Shown here piece after piece: positions 41,554-50,910 of a stretch of 64,000 nt of DNA. The position numbers were made by a program, and so were the translations under genes. Source of the DNA: Fidelibacterota bacterium 408169. GTDB lineage: Bacteria > Fidelibacterota > Marinisomatia > Marinisomatales > TCS55. The notes under the pieces are model-generated. The model did no database searches and was not told where the DNA came from. It was given only the letters and a program-made list of their open reading frames with translations. The stretch lies in assembly GCA_002256485.1 (NCBI GenBank), contig NNSG01000004.1:124001-188000 (forward strand), read 5' to 3'. How positions within the stretch are numbered: position 1 is the stretch's first letter; each line of letters opens with the position of its first letter.

Positions 41554-42543
41554 TTATGCCAATTTTAAATTGGGGTTAATATCGAAATCCATGGGTGAGG
41601 AAACGCCCATATTTAGATAAAGTTCACCCAGATATGCCACCATGGCAGCATTATCAGTACATAAAGATAAATCAGGATACAAAACACGAGTATTGGTTAG
41701 TGCTTTATTTACAGTTTTTCTTAATGATTTATTGGCGGCCACCCCTCCAGCTATAACGCATGTCTTAACATTTACTTTTTCTACTGCCTGGTTTAGTTTA
41801 CCCACTAAAACATCAATGATAGCCTGTTGATAACTGGCAGCAATATCTTCCAGTTTAACATTATCTTCTTCTTTGTTTGAATCCATAAAGTACAATAATG
41901 CTGTTTTTAATCCACTGAAACTGAATTCCAGCATTTTATCATTTAAAAATGCTCTGGGAAAATCTACAGCACGCTGATTTCCGTTTTTTCCTAGATTTTC
42001 AATTTCAGGACCTCCCGGATATCCTAATCCCAGGATTCGTGCCCCTTTATCGAATGCTTCTCCGGCAGCATCATCTCTGGTAGTACCTAATAAAGTATAG
42101 TTATTCATTTCGTTTACTAACCATAACTGGGTATGACCACCAGAAACGAGTAAACAAACAAAAGGGAAGTCTAATTCCGGATCTGCAAGAAAATTTGCGA
42201 AAATATGTGCTTCCAAATGATTGATTCCTATAATGGGTTTTTGCAATCCTTGTGCTAACCCTTTCGAAAAACATACACCGGATAATAATGTGCCAGCTAG
42301 ACCTGGACCCCTTGTAACCGCAATACCCTCTATATCCTGCTTATGTATATTTGCTTCTTCAAGTGCTTCGTCTACAATAGAATTCAATAAAAGTTCATGC
42401 TCTCGCGATGCTAATTCAGGTACAACACCACCAAATTTTGAGTGAATTACTTGGGAACTAACTACCGTTGATAAAATCTCATTGCTTGAACAAATGGCTG
42501 CTGCAGTTTCGTCACATGACGACTCAACACCTAAAACAATCAA
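41554..42543 (-). CDS. tsaD: tRNA N6-adenosine threonylcarbamoyltransferase
   Basis: LGVESSCDETAAAIC, GINHLEAHIFANFL, CLLVSGGHTQLWLV, CVIAGGVAANKSLR. Confidence 0.97.
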   Translation of the reverse strand: MIVLGVESSCDETAAAICSSNEILSTVVSSQVIHSKFGGVVPELASREHELLLNSIVDEALEEANIHKQDIEGIAVTRGPGLAGTLLSGVCFSKGLAQGLQKPIIGINHLEAHIFANFLADPELDFPFVCLLVSGGHTQLWLVNEMNNYTLLGTTRDDAAGEAFDKGARILGLGYPGGPEIENLGKNGNQRAVDFPRAFLNDKMLEFSFSGLKTALLYFMDSNKEEDNVKLEDIAASYQQAIIDVLVGKLNQAVEKVNVKTCVIAGGVAANKSLRKTVNKALTNTRVLYPDLSLCTDNAAMVAYLGELYLNMGVSSPMDFDINPNLKLA

Positions 42544-43526
42544 TTTTTATCCTTTGTTACAACCAATTCCAAGTTTCGGGGTGAAAGGTCTTGCCAATCA
42601 AGTATGTCTTCAGGAACATTGACAGTCGGCTCATAATAATTTTTTCCGGAAATCCATTGTTTTGCAAAATCAATTGTTACAATAATATCTTCAGGATTTA
42701 TTTCTGCAATACGATCAACACCACCCACAACTGTCAATGCAACAGTTGTTGGGTTTACAAATAAGCGCAGGTTAGGCAATTCATTTATTACTTTTACAGG
42801 AATCTCACTTATAATTCGCTCACTGACGGGTTCTACATTTTGAAAAATTTTGATAGATGTTTGTGAAAATTCAATTAATGATCGTGTTTTTTTATCGACG
42901 TTTAAATTAGCATTTAAATCGAATTCCTGTAATAGAAATGTATCTTTTATAGTTGTAATATATTTCATTTTTTGAATGACTTCCTTCGGGCCAGCTGCTT
43001 GAATGGAATCAGGGTGGATATTCAGCTTACCAACTAATGTATATCCCGGGGAAGCATCTATATATACTGGTGCAATAACTGGGAGCATTTCCACCATATA
43101 TTGATCTAAACTGATATGGATGGAATCAGGTAAAACTACTTCAATGAATTCCAAATCATAAGATGGGGGAATGACTACTTTTTGGGGATATCGTTCGTAA
43201 TATTCATTGAGGTAAAAGTCATATTCTTCTGATATTCGATCCAAGTCGATAACTAACTTAAAGTCGGAAATAAAATTTTTGAGGAGTAGTGTCTTAAAAA
43301 GAACTCTTCCAGGACCTTTTAATCGAACCTGGGCATATTCAGGTACTTCTTTTTTGTGGGCTTTTTGGGCACTCAAATTACGTGCTTCTATGGGCATATC
43401 AATGATCATGGAATAATCATTTTCACTGACGACAAACACCCATAAGAGCAGTGCCAGACCAACTGCGCCAAACCTCATGCCCAACGATTGCCAGTTGAGA
43501 TAGTTTTGCAGTTGGTTTTTGCTCAT
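42540..43526 (-). CDS. YbbR-like domain protein
   Basis: 328 aa, N-terminal TM (RFGAVGLALLLWVFVVSENDYS), repeats PVIAPVYIDASPGYTLVGKLNIHPDSIQAAGPKEVI. Confidence 0.8.
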   Translation of the reverse strand: MSKNQLQNYLNWQSLGMRFGAVGLALLLWVFVVSENDYSMIIDMPIEARNLSAQKAHKKEVPEYAQVRLKGPGRVLFKTLLLKNFISDFKLVIDLDRISEEYDFYLNEYYERYPQKVVIPPSYDLEFIEVVLPDSIHISLDQYMVEMLPVIAPVYIDASPGYTLVGKLNIHPDSIQAAGPKEVIQKMKYITTIKDTFLLQEFDLNANLNVDKKTRSLIEFSQTSIKIFQNVEPVSERIISEIPVKVINELPNLRLFVNPTTVALTVVGGVDRIAEINPEDIIVTIDFAKQWISGKNYYEPTVNVPEDILDWQDLSPRNLELVVTKDKN

Positions 43527-43555
43527 TATATCATCGCAGTTTTAGGGAGATATCC

Positions 43556-45472
43556 TTATTCTTCTGCGTCTGTTTTTTCTTCGCTTATTTCTTTTTGAAG
43601 TTCTTCAGGAATATTAATTTTTTCTGAAGCAGGTACATCTTGATCCTTTAGGAAATCTTTTACAGAATCTTTCGTTGCTTTCTCACCTCCTTCTGAAAAT
43701 TTTTCAGAAAAGAGAATGATTTTTTTATCATCAGGTTTGACTTCCATTACATTACCAGAGACAGTGTCACCCGGGTTTAGTTTTGAAGCGACTTCTTTGC
43801 GTTGTTTTTTTGGTTTTTTCCCAAATGGAATTATTCCCTCTACATCCATATCTAATTTTAAGATAATACCTTTATCTAAAACTCGAATAATGTCTCCACT
43901 GACTTCTTTACCGGTTTCGTAAAATTTTACAATCGACGGCCATGGATCATCTATCATTTGCTTCAAGCCAAGTGAAATACGACGATTATCTCTCGAAATT
44001 TCTAATACCTTTATTTCAACTTCTTGACCTTTTTCCAAAATTTCTTTTGGATGCCTAATTACGTTTGTCCATGAAATATCAGAAACATGGATTAAACCAT
44101 CTATACCTGATTCCAATTCAACAAAAGCTCCAAACTGTGTAAGGTTGTTAATGACACCTTTATGGGTTGAACCAATTACATATTTCTCTTCTATTTCATC
44201 CCAGGGATCCGGTTGGAGTTGTTTAACACCTAAACTAATTTTACGATCATCAGAATCAATAGAAAGAACCATTGCATCCACTGCATCGCCTAACTTATAC
44301 AACTCATTGGGATTGCGAATGTGGCGTGTCCACGACATTTCTGACACGTGAATTAATCCCTCCACGCCTGGCTCTAATTCCACAAATGAACCATAATTTG
44401 TCATACTTACAATTTTTCCTTTAACAGTGGAATGGACAGGATAGTTTATCTCAACATCTTCCCATGGGTGGGGTGTTAATTGTTTCAATCCAAGAGAAAC
44501 ACGTTGTTTTTCCTGATCAAAATCAATGATTTTAACTGTGAGCGCATCATCAACGCCAACCACTTCAGACGGGTGGTTCACACGACCCCAGGATAAATCG
44601 GTAATATGCAGCAATCCATCCACACCGCCGAGATCTATGAAAACACCGAAATCTGTAATATTTTTGACGCGGCCTTCCAATACAGTCCCTATTTCCATTT
44701 CACTTAATAATGCATCACGTTGTTCTTTTAGACTTTCTTCCAGAATAACTTTATGAGACACTACAATATTTTTACGTGCTTCGTTCAGTTTTACAATTCG
44801 CACTTCAATTTCTGTATCCAATAATGTATCAAAATCCTTGATTGGCCTCACATCTATCTGCGAACCGGGTAAAAATCCTTGGATTCCTTCCAGATCTACA
44901 ACCATGCCCCCTTTTATGCGTCTAGTTATTTTACAACTAAATGTAGTTTGATTTTCAAAAATCTCTCTTAAATTTTGCCAGCGACGCATGAAATCAGCTT
45001 TTTCCTTGGAAAGAACCATATTGCCGCGACGGTCTTCGAGCCGTTCTAAATAAATATCAATTTGATCACCTATTTTCGGTAATGATTCAACAGTGAATTC
45101 TGCTCTATCGATCATCCCTTCAGATTTAAAACCAATATCAATAAGTATAACATGGTCATTCATACCAATCACACGGCCTTTTATGACTTGGTTTTCAGAT
45201 ATTTCAGCTAATGAATTTTCATACTTACCTTTTAATTCATCTGTAATATCTTCATTAATTTCAGCTTCTTCAATTTCCCTTCGGGTAATTGTGCGTATAT
45301 TGCTGAATAAATCAGGGTCTAAATAATTTTCACTTTTGTCTGGTTTTCCGTTTGATGTTGGTTCGACCTCAGGTGTTTCCTCCACAGCTGATTCTTCTTC
45401 AACTATGTCAACACTGGCGTCTTCTACTAGTGTTTCAGACGTCTGTTCTTGGGTCAGTTCTTCGTTTGTCAT
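43556..45472 (-). CDS. rpsA: 30S ribosomal protein S1
   Basis: 638 aa; multiple S1 motifs (GRVKNITDFGVFIDLGGVDGLLHITDLSWGRV, GKIVSMTNYGSFVELEPGVEGLIHVSEMSW). Confidence 0.96.
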   Translation of the reverse strand: MTNEELTQEQTSETLVEDASVDIVEEESAVEETPEVEPTSNGKPDKSENYLDPDLFSNIRTITRREIEEAEINEDITDELKGKYENSLAEISENQVIKGRVIGMNDHVILIDIGFKSEGMIDRAEFTVESLPKIGDQIDIYLERLEDRRGNMVLSKEKADFMRRWQNLREIFENQTTFSCKITRRIKGGMVVDLEGIQGFLPGSQIDVRPIKDFDTLLDTEIEVRIVKLNEARKNIVVSHKVILEESLKEQRDALLSEMEIGTVLEGRVKNITDFGVFIDLGGVDGLLHITDLSWGRVNHPSEVVGVDDALTVKIIDFDQEKQRVSLGLKQLTPHPWEDVEINYPVHSTVKGKIVSMTNYGSFVELEPGVEGLIHVSEMSWTRHIRNPNELYKLGDAVDAMVLSIDSDDRKISLGVKQLQPDPWDEIEEKYVIGSTHKGVINNLTQFGAFVELESGIDGLIHVSDISWTNVIRHPKEILEKGQEVEIKVLEISRDNRRISLGLKQMIDDPWPSIVKFYETGKEVSGDIIRVLDKGIILKLDMDVEGIIPFGKKPKKQRKEVASKLNPGDTVSGNVMEVKPDDKKIILFSEKFSEGGEKATKDSVKDFLKDQDVPASEKINIPEELQKEISEEKTDAEE

Positions 45473-45490
45473 ATTGTTATTATTTCCTGT

Positions 45491-46156
45491 TTATTTTGTT
45501 TTTTGTTTGTTCACAATTTCAATTATTTTTGATACTTGTCCATCAATAGTCAAATTTGTTGTATTAATGTCTATAGCATCCTCTGCTTTCTTCAATGGTG
45601 AAATTTCTCTTGATGAATCATATTCATCTCGTCGAATAATATCCTCTTTCAATTCCTGGATTGATTTTTCTTCGCCCAAGGCTAACAAGTCTCGTTGTCT
45701 TCGTTCTGCTCTCACTGCAGAATCAGCAGATAAATAAAACTTATATTCCGCATTTGGAAATACAACAGTACCAATATCTCTACCTTCCATTACACAATCC
45801 GTTTTGGAAGAAATATTCCGCTGCATTTTCACCATTGCTTCCCGGACATTTTTTAATGCACTTACTGCACTAACGTTTTCTGTAACCTTTCCAGATCGAA
45901 TATCATCAGAAACATCAAGATTGTTCATCATAATCTGCAGTTTTCCATTTTTGTCTCGTAAATCAATGCTAATATTCTCCAACAGATCATTTATCTGTTC
46001 CGTATTGGAAACATGAATTCCGGCATTTATCATGGCAAGTGTTACACATCTGTACATTGCACCTGTATCAAGATATGTAAATCCCAATTTTTCAGCAACA
46101 ATTTTAGCAGTTGTACTTTTGCCCGAAGCAGCAGGTCCGTCAATAGCGATTATCAT
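45491..46156 (-). CDS. cmk: Cytidylate kinase
   Basis: IAIDGPAASGKSTTAKIVAEKLGFTYLDTGAMYRCVTL; VMEGRDIGTVVFPNAE. Confidence 0.96.
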   Translation of the reverse strand: MIIAIDGPAASGKSTTAKIVAEKLGFTYLDTGAMYRCVTLAMINAGIHVSNTEQINDLLENISIDLRDKNGKLQIMMNNLDVSDDIRSGKVTENVSAVSALKNVREAMVKMQRNISSKTDCVMEGRDIGTVVFPNAEYKFYLSADSAVRAERRQRDLLALGEEKSIQELKEDIIRRDEYDSSREISPLKKAEDAIDINTTNLTIDGQVSKIIEIVNKQKTK

Positions 46157-46243
46157 CTAATTACCTTCTCAAAAAGCCGACGAATTTACAGTTATTGAGT
46201 ATTTAATACTATAATTATAGTCATTTAGTTTAAAGTAATGCAT

Positions 46244-46945
46244 TTACAATTTTCGGAGATTATTCACTTCATCTTTGGTCAATTTACGCCATTTTCCCAT
46301 TTGAACTCCCCGAAGATTAATGGGGCCATAGCTAATTCTTTTCAATGAATATATTTTTCTCTTTAATACAGCCATAATTCGTCTGATTTCTCTATTTTTT
46401 CCTTGACGTAATTCTAATCGTACTATGACTCTTTTTTTATTAACTTTTTGTTGTAGAACTTTGGCTTGACCTTTTTGTCGATGACCGATAAAAATACCAC
46501 GTTGTATTTTTATTATTTCGGGTTTTTCCAAAATACGATCAACTTCTAATTCATAAACACGTGGAATTTTATTCTTTGGCAGCATTAGTTCTTGGGCCAA
46601 GGTTCCATCATTCGTTAATAATAAAACACCTGTGGAATTTCTATCAAGCCTACCAACGGTAAATAACCTTGGTTTTTTTGGTACCAATTCCATGACAGTT
46701 TTCCGGCCTTGCGGATCATTCTGTGTTGTAATAAAACCTTTCGGTTTATTGAGGATTATGACCCAAATATTTTTTTCAATTGTGACCCGTTTTCCATCAA
46801 AAATAACATCATCCTCTTCGCTTACATTGTACGCAGGATCTGTCTGTAAAATACCATTTACAGTAGTTGTAGCAGCTAGAATTAGTTTATCTGCCTCTCT
46901 GCGGGAAGCCACTCCTCCCATGGCAAGAAATTTATTTAATCGCAT
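46244..46945 (-). CDS. rRNA pseudouridine synthase (RluB/RsuA family)
   Basis: MRLNKFLAMGGVASRREADKLI (S4), LNKPKGFITTQNDP, TVGRLDRNSTGVLLLTNDG. Confidence 0.95.
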   Translation of the reverse strand: MRLNKFLAMGGVASRREADKLILAATTTVNGILQTDPAYNVSEEDDVIFDGKRVTIEKNIWVIILNKPKGFITTQNDPQGRKTVMELVPKKPRLFTVGRLDRNSTGVLLLTNDGTLAQELMLPKNKIPRVYELEVDRILEKPEIIKIQRGIFIGHRQKGQAKVLQQKVNKKRVIVRLELRQGKNREIRRIMAVLKRKIYSLKRISYGPINLRGVQMGKWRKLTKDEVNNLRKL

Positions 46946-46980
46946 AAAATGCTAATGTATGAAGTGAGAAATGAAAAATA

Positions 46981-47598
46981 TTAGGCTGAAGGGCTTTCAG
47001 CGGGCTGGTCTATTTCGGGCGATGGTTGGACCGGTTCTCGAATAAAAGCATCCAATTGGTCATCCGCATCGCTTTCTGTTAATTCAATAATTTCTTTCAA
47101 TTTTGGCATATCAGCAATTCGATTTAATCCAAAATATTCCAAAAATATATCTGTTGTAGCATAGAGTAATGGCCGTCCTGGGCCTTCATCGCGACCTTTA
47201 ATTTTAATTAAATTTCTCTCTATGATTGTTTTCAATACACCTGAGCAATCGACACCGCGAATCGCTTCAATATCAAAGCGATTGACCGGTTGTTTGTAGG
47301 CAATGATTGCCAATGTTTCCAGTGCAGCTTGTGATAAAGTTAATTTTCCTGATTTGCTTAATAATCGTCGTACCCACGTTTCATATTCTACACGGGTTGT
47401 GATTTGATACCCACCAGCTATTTCCTGAATTTCTAAAGGCCGGTTTTCTTCAAAGAACTTATCCTGTAATTCTGGAATGAGATTAATTAATTGTGGTGCA
47501 TCTTTCAAAAATACAAGATTTACCCTTGATTGAGTTAATGGTTCTGAAGATGCAAAAAGCAATGCTTCTAAAATGTGTAATTGTTCCTTACGAGTCAT
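46981..47598 (-). CDS. scpB: Segregation and condensation protein B
   Basis: ILEALLFASSEPLT, LETLAIIAYKQPVNRFDIEAIRGVDCSGVL. Confidence 0.95.
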   Translation of the reverse strand: MTRKEQLHILEALLFASSEPLTQSRVNLVFLKDAPQLINLIPELQDKFFEENRPLEIQEIAGGYQITTRVEYETWVRRLLSKSGKLTLSQAALETLAIIAYKQPVNRFDIEAIRGVDCSGVLKTIIERNLIKIKGRDEGPGRPLLYATTDIFLEYFGLNRIADMPKLKEIIELTESDADDQLDAFIREPVQPSPEIDQPAESPSA

Positions 47599-47599
47599 C

Positions 47600-48325
47600 T
47601 TAGGCTTCAGCTGTCAGTAATTGAATTTCAAGTTCGCCAAATAATTCATTCTGAACAATGGTAATCTGGTGGGATCGTATTAATTCCAATAAAGCCAAGA
47701 ATGTTACTATGATAGCTATTTTAGTTTCAAGCTGGTTGATGAGTGTTGAAAATCGTAATCGTCCATCTCCATCAAAAGATCGCAGAACCAATTCTTTTTG
47801 TTCATCGAGGTGAATAGGTTCTCTTTCTAATTCATAAACTTGAATGACGGGCATTTTATCCATTGCCGCCTTGAAAGCATTTGCAATATCGTATAAAGTA
47901 ACATCCCTCAAAATAACATTAACCTCTTCCGGAGCATCCGAGACAATTACTTTTTTCCCCGCAGGAAAAACATGGCTGCGTTCTAAAGCAAATATATCCA
48001 ACGATTCAGCCGCTTCCTTAAAACGTGAATAATTCAGTAATTGATCAACCAATTCTCTTCGAGGATCGATAATTTCATCATCCTCATCTAGTTCCGGTCT
48101 TGGAAGGAGCATCTTCGATTTGATGCGCATAAGCGTGGACGCCATTACAATAAAATCACCGGCAAAATTGATATTTAATTTTTTCATTTCTTCAATTGCA
48201 GCCATGAACTCCTCTGTGATATTTGATATGGGTATGTCGTAGATATTGATTTCATCGCGACGGATAAAATAAAGCAATAAATCCAGTGGACCTTCGAAGT
48301 TTTCTAAATGAACGCGGTATGTCAT
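47600..48325 (-). CDS. scpA: Segregation and condensation protein A
   Basis: VHLENFEGPLDLLLYFIRRDEINIYDIPISNITEEFM; MASTLMRIKSKMLLPRP. Confidence 0.96.
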   Translation of the reverse strand: MTYRVHLENFEGPLDLLLYFIRRDEINIYDIPISNITEEFMAAIEEMKKLNINFAGDFIVMASTLMRIKSKMLLPRPELDEDDEIIDPRRELVDQLLNYSRFKEAAESLDIFALERSHVFPAGKKVIVSDAPEEVNVILRDVTLYDIANAFKAAMDKMPVIQVYELEREPIHLDEQKELVLRSFDGDGRLRFSTLINQLETKIAIIVTFLALLELIRSHQITIVQNELFGELEIQLLTAEA

Positions 48326-49293
48326 GCCCTGTAATTTAACCCTGTTGCGTTTCTCACCGGAGTTAAAAATGTTTCTGCAACAATCGTTGCTTTTTCAGCG
48401 CCTTGCTTCATGATATCAAAAACGTCATTTTTGTGTTGCTCGTAATATTCTCTCTTTTCTCTGAAGGGCTGGAAAAAATCCATCATGGTAGAAAAAAGAT
48501 CTTTTTTAATTTCACCATATCCTGTACCAGGTGTTTCGAATTTATCTGCCAACTCATGTTTTCCTTCTTTATCAAGAAAAAGACTGTAAATATTAAATAA
48601 TGCACAGTTGGTATTTTTTGCTTCGTAAACACCGGCAGAATCTGTTACGATTGACATCACTTTTTTCTTAATAATCTTTTCTTCCCCAAAAATAGGAATT
48701 GTATTATTGTATGATTTACTCATTTTCTGACCATCCAGCCCAGGAACCAATTGTGTATTTTTATCGATGTCAGGCTCTGGAATAACTAAAATATTACCAA
48801 ATGTTTTGTTAAAGCGTATGGCAATATCTCGAGTCATTTCTAAATGCTGCTTCTGATCCTTCCCTACTGGAACGATTTCTCCACCATATAATAGGATATC
48901 TGCCGCCATGAGGATTGGATAAGAAAATAAACCCATGTTTGGTGTAACGCCTTTTGCCAATTTATCCTTATACGATGTACCCCGTTCCATGAGACCAACT
49001 CCGGTAACAACAGATAAGATCCATGTTAATTCTGCCACATAATGCACATCGCTCTGTATCCAAAAAGTAGATTTTTCGGGATCCATACCAAGTGAAAGAA
49101 AATCCATAGTTGCATTCAAGGTATTTTCTTTTAATAAGTCACCATCTTGTATTGTCGTCATGGCATGATAATTAACGATAAAACAAAATAAATCGTTCTT
49201 TTCCTGGTAACGAATCATCCTTGACATCATGCCGAAATAATTACCAAGATGAAGTTTACCGGAGGGTTGGATGCCGCTTAAAACTCTCTTCAA
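48322..49293 (-). CDS. trpS: Tryptophanyl-tRNA synthetase
   Basis: VLSGIQPSGKLHLGNYFG (HIGH), GQKMSKSYNN (KMSKS); start refined to TTG at 49293 overlapping the HNH stop (TTGA). Confidence 0.95.
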   Translation of the reverse strand: MKRVLSGIQPSGKLHLGNYFGMMSRMIRYQEKNDLFCFIVNYHAMTTIQDGDLLKENTLNATMDFLSLGMDPEKSTFWIQSDVHYVAELTWILSVVTGVGLMERGTSYKDKLAKGVTPNMGLFSYPILMAADILLYGGEIVPVGKDQKQHLEMTRDIAIRFNKTFGNILVIPEPDIDKNTQLVPGLDGQKMSKSYNNTIPIFGEEKIIKKKVMSIVTDSAGVYEAKNTNCALFNIYSLFLDKEGKHELADKFETPGTGYGEIKKDLFSTMMDFFQPFREKREYYEQHKNDVFDIMKQGAEKATIVAETFLTPVRNATGLNYRA

Positions 49294-49826
49294 AATGAAT
49301 CCAAAAATAGATAAGGACGCCAAGCAGTCTGGTCATGATTTATAAATTGCTGGAAATAATGAATTCTGTTTGGTTTTCTTGGCTGACGATTCAGAGGCAT
49401 TTTAGCTTCTTCCGGTAATAGATTTCCCTTTTTCTTATTACATTGTTGGCAGGCAGTAATAAGGTTATCCCAATTATCGTTTCCACCCCGATCCTTTGGA
49501 ATAATATGATCAATTGTCATGGATGAGGATTTAGAACCGCAATACTGACATGTATGTTTATCTCTTATCATAATATTTTTACGGCTCATAACGACATTCA
49601 TGCTGTTATAATGTACAAAATCCCTGAGCTTAATGATACTGGGTAAATTCAGCGAAATGGATGGAGAATGAACTATATAATTATATGTTTCAAGAATCTC
49701 TACTTTCTCTAAATACTTTAAACAGATAGCCCGTCGAGCTGTACAAATCATTAAAGGTGAATAATTTGTATTTAAGACCAAAACAGCTTTATTTAATAAA
49801 GACCCATTTTGAGATGGATGCATCAT
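49290..49826 (-). CDS. HNH endonuclease family protein
   Basis: HTCQYCGSKSSSMTIDHIIPKDRGGNDNWDNLITACQQCNKKKGNL. Confidence 0.93.
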   Translation of the reverse strand: MMHPSQNGSLLNKAVLVLNTNYSPLMICTARRAICLKYLEKVEILETYNYIVHSPSISLNLPSIIKLRDFVHYNSMNVVMSRKNIMIRDKHTCQYCGSKSSSMTIDHIIPKDRGGNDNWDNLITACQQCNKKKGNLLPEEAKMPLNRQPRKPNRIHYFQQFINHDQTAWRPYLFLDSF

Positions 49827-50602
49827 CAGTTTTTCACAACCTCATCAATCGAAACAGCCTTAACAAACAGATCTTTCAATTTCTGACTGAAAACTGCAGA
49901 AGATGGTTCTAAACTTTCATTCCTCACCCACCCCCTGGCATTGACTAAATTGGTGCCACCTAAACTTATTGCCACATGACTAATTTTACTCTGTTCAGCA
50001 AAAAAGAGTAAATCTCCGGGTATCACTTCATCAAATTTGATTTCATTTACGAAGAAGTCAGCTTGTTCATGCGAATCCCTTGGTAATGGAATATCATGCG
50101 CCTTGAAAATAGATTGAACAAAACCTGAACAATCAAACCCCAGTGTCGATTTACCGCCCCAACTATAAGGAATTCCTAAAAATGATTGTGCTACATTTAC
50201 AATCGAATCTCGACTGGGAATCAAACCATCAATATAGAGATTTGACTCTATATATCCAATATGACCATCCGGAAGTGTAATAGAATAATTTTTATTAGTT
50301 TGTTCTGCATTTACTTTACCACCAAAATTCATTGTGCGGATTCCTTTACCTGCAGAATTTACAATTTCGCATGAATGTCCGAAGAATGAATGAGTTGTCG
50401 TATAGACCTCGTCTTGGATTATACCATAAAAATTATTTGCCCAGCCTTCGTATCCATCCCATTGTTTAATTTTCGTCCAATTATCGGATTGCTTGAGGAC
50501 ACTACAGGATTCCCCCAGAAGTCCCTGAGTAACGACTTCAGATCGAAATGTAGGTTCTTTATAAAGATTCATGACAGCAACATTTATGATAAAATTTGAC
50601 AT
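49826..50602 (-). CDS. NlpC/P60 family peptidase with N-terminal SH3-like domain
   Basis: FLGIPYSWGGKSTLGFDCSGFVQSIFKAHDIPLPRDSHEQA, GDLLFFAEQSKISHVAISLGG. Confidence 0.93.
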   Translation of the reverse strand: MSNFIINVAVMNLYKEPTFRSEVVTQGLLGESCSVLKQSDNWTKIKQWDGYEGWANNFYGIIQDEVYTTTHSFFGHSCEIVNSAGKGIRTMNFGGKVNAEQTNKNYSITLPDGHIGYIESNLYIDGLIPSRDSIVNVAQSFLGIPYSWGGKSTLGFDCSGFVQSIFKAHDIPLPRDSHEQADFFVNEIKFDEVIPGDLLFFAEQSKISHVAISLGGTNLVNARGWVRNESLEPSSAVFSQKLKDLFVKAVSIDEVVKN

Positions 50603-50728
50603 AGGGATTATTTAATTCAAAATTCAACGACGAATTTATTCATCTCTCCCTCTGAAACACAACATATCTGTGAGAAGAATTTGAACTTTGATTATATTCG
50701 TTTTTTAAATTAGTATCTTACGTTACAT

Positions 50729-50824
50729 ACATCGTTATGTTGTGGGGAAGCTCGTGAAATCCGAGCACAGTTCCCGCTACTGTATATGCATTACGCATGA
50801 GTCAGGAACCCAAACAGGCGATGT
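50729..50824 (+). promoter_or_regulatory. Cobalamin (B12) riboswitch aptamer
   Basis: Conserved blocks gtggggaagctcgtgaaatccgagcacagttcccgctactgta and gagtcaggaacc; candidate P1 acatcg (50729-34)/cgatgt (50819-24); upstream of a BtuB-like receptor. Confidence 0.88.
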
Positions 50825-50882
50825 GTCAACTGATCTTCGGGATAAAGGTCATGATGCAAACGACACCATTCCTTGCTCATGA

Positions 50883-50910
50883 CCCCTTAATAAGAAAGGG
50901 GTTTTCTTTT
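50883..50910 (+). terminator. Rho-independent terminator hairpin of the riboswitch expression platform
   Basis: CCCCTT-aataaga-AAGGGG followed by TTTTCTTTT, just upstream of the TTG start at 50909. Confidence 0.8.

Noticed and set aside
45336-45737. 133-aa plus-strand ORF opposite the rpsA/cmk junction
   Set aside because: Antisense shadow of the acidic S1 N-terminus and cmk C-terminus, with no domain
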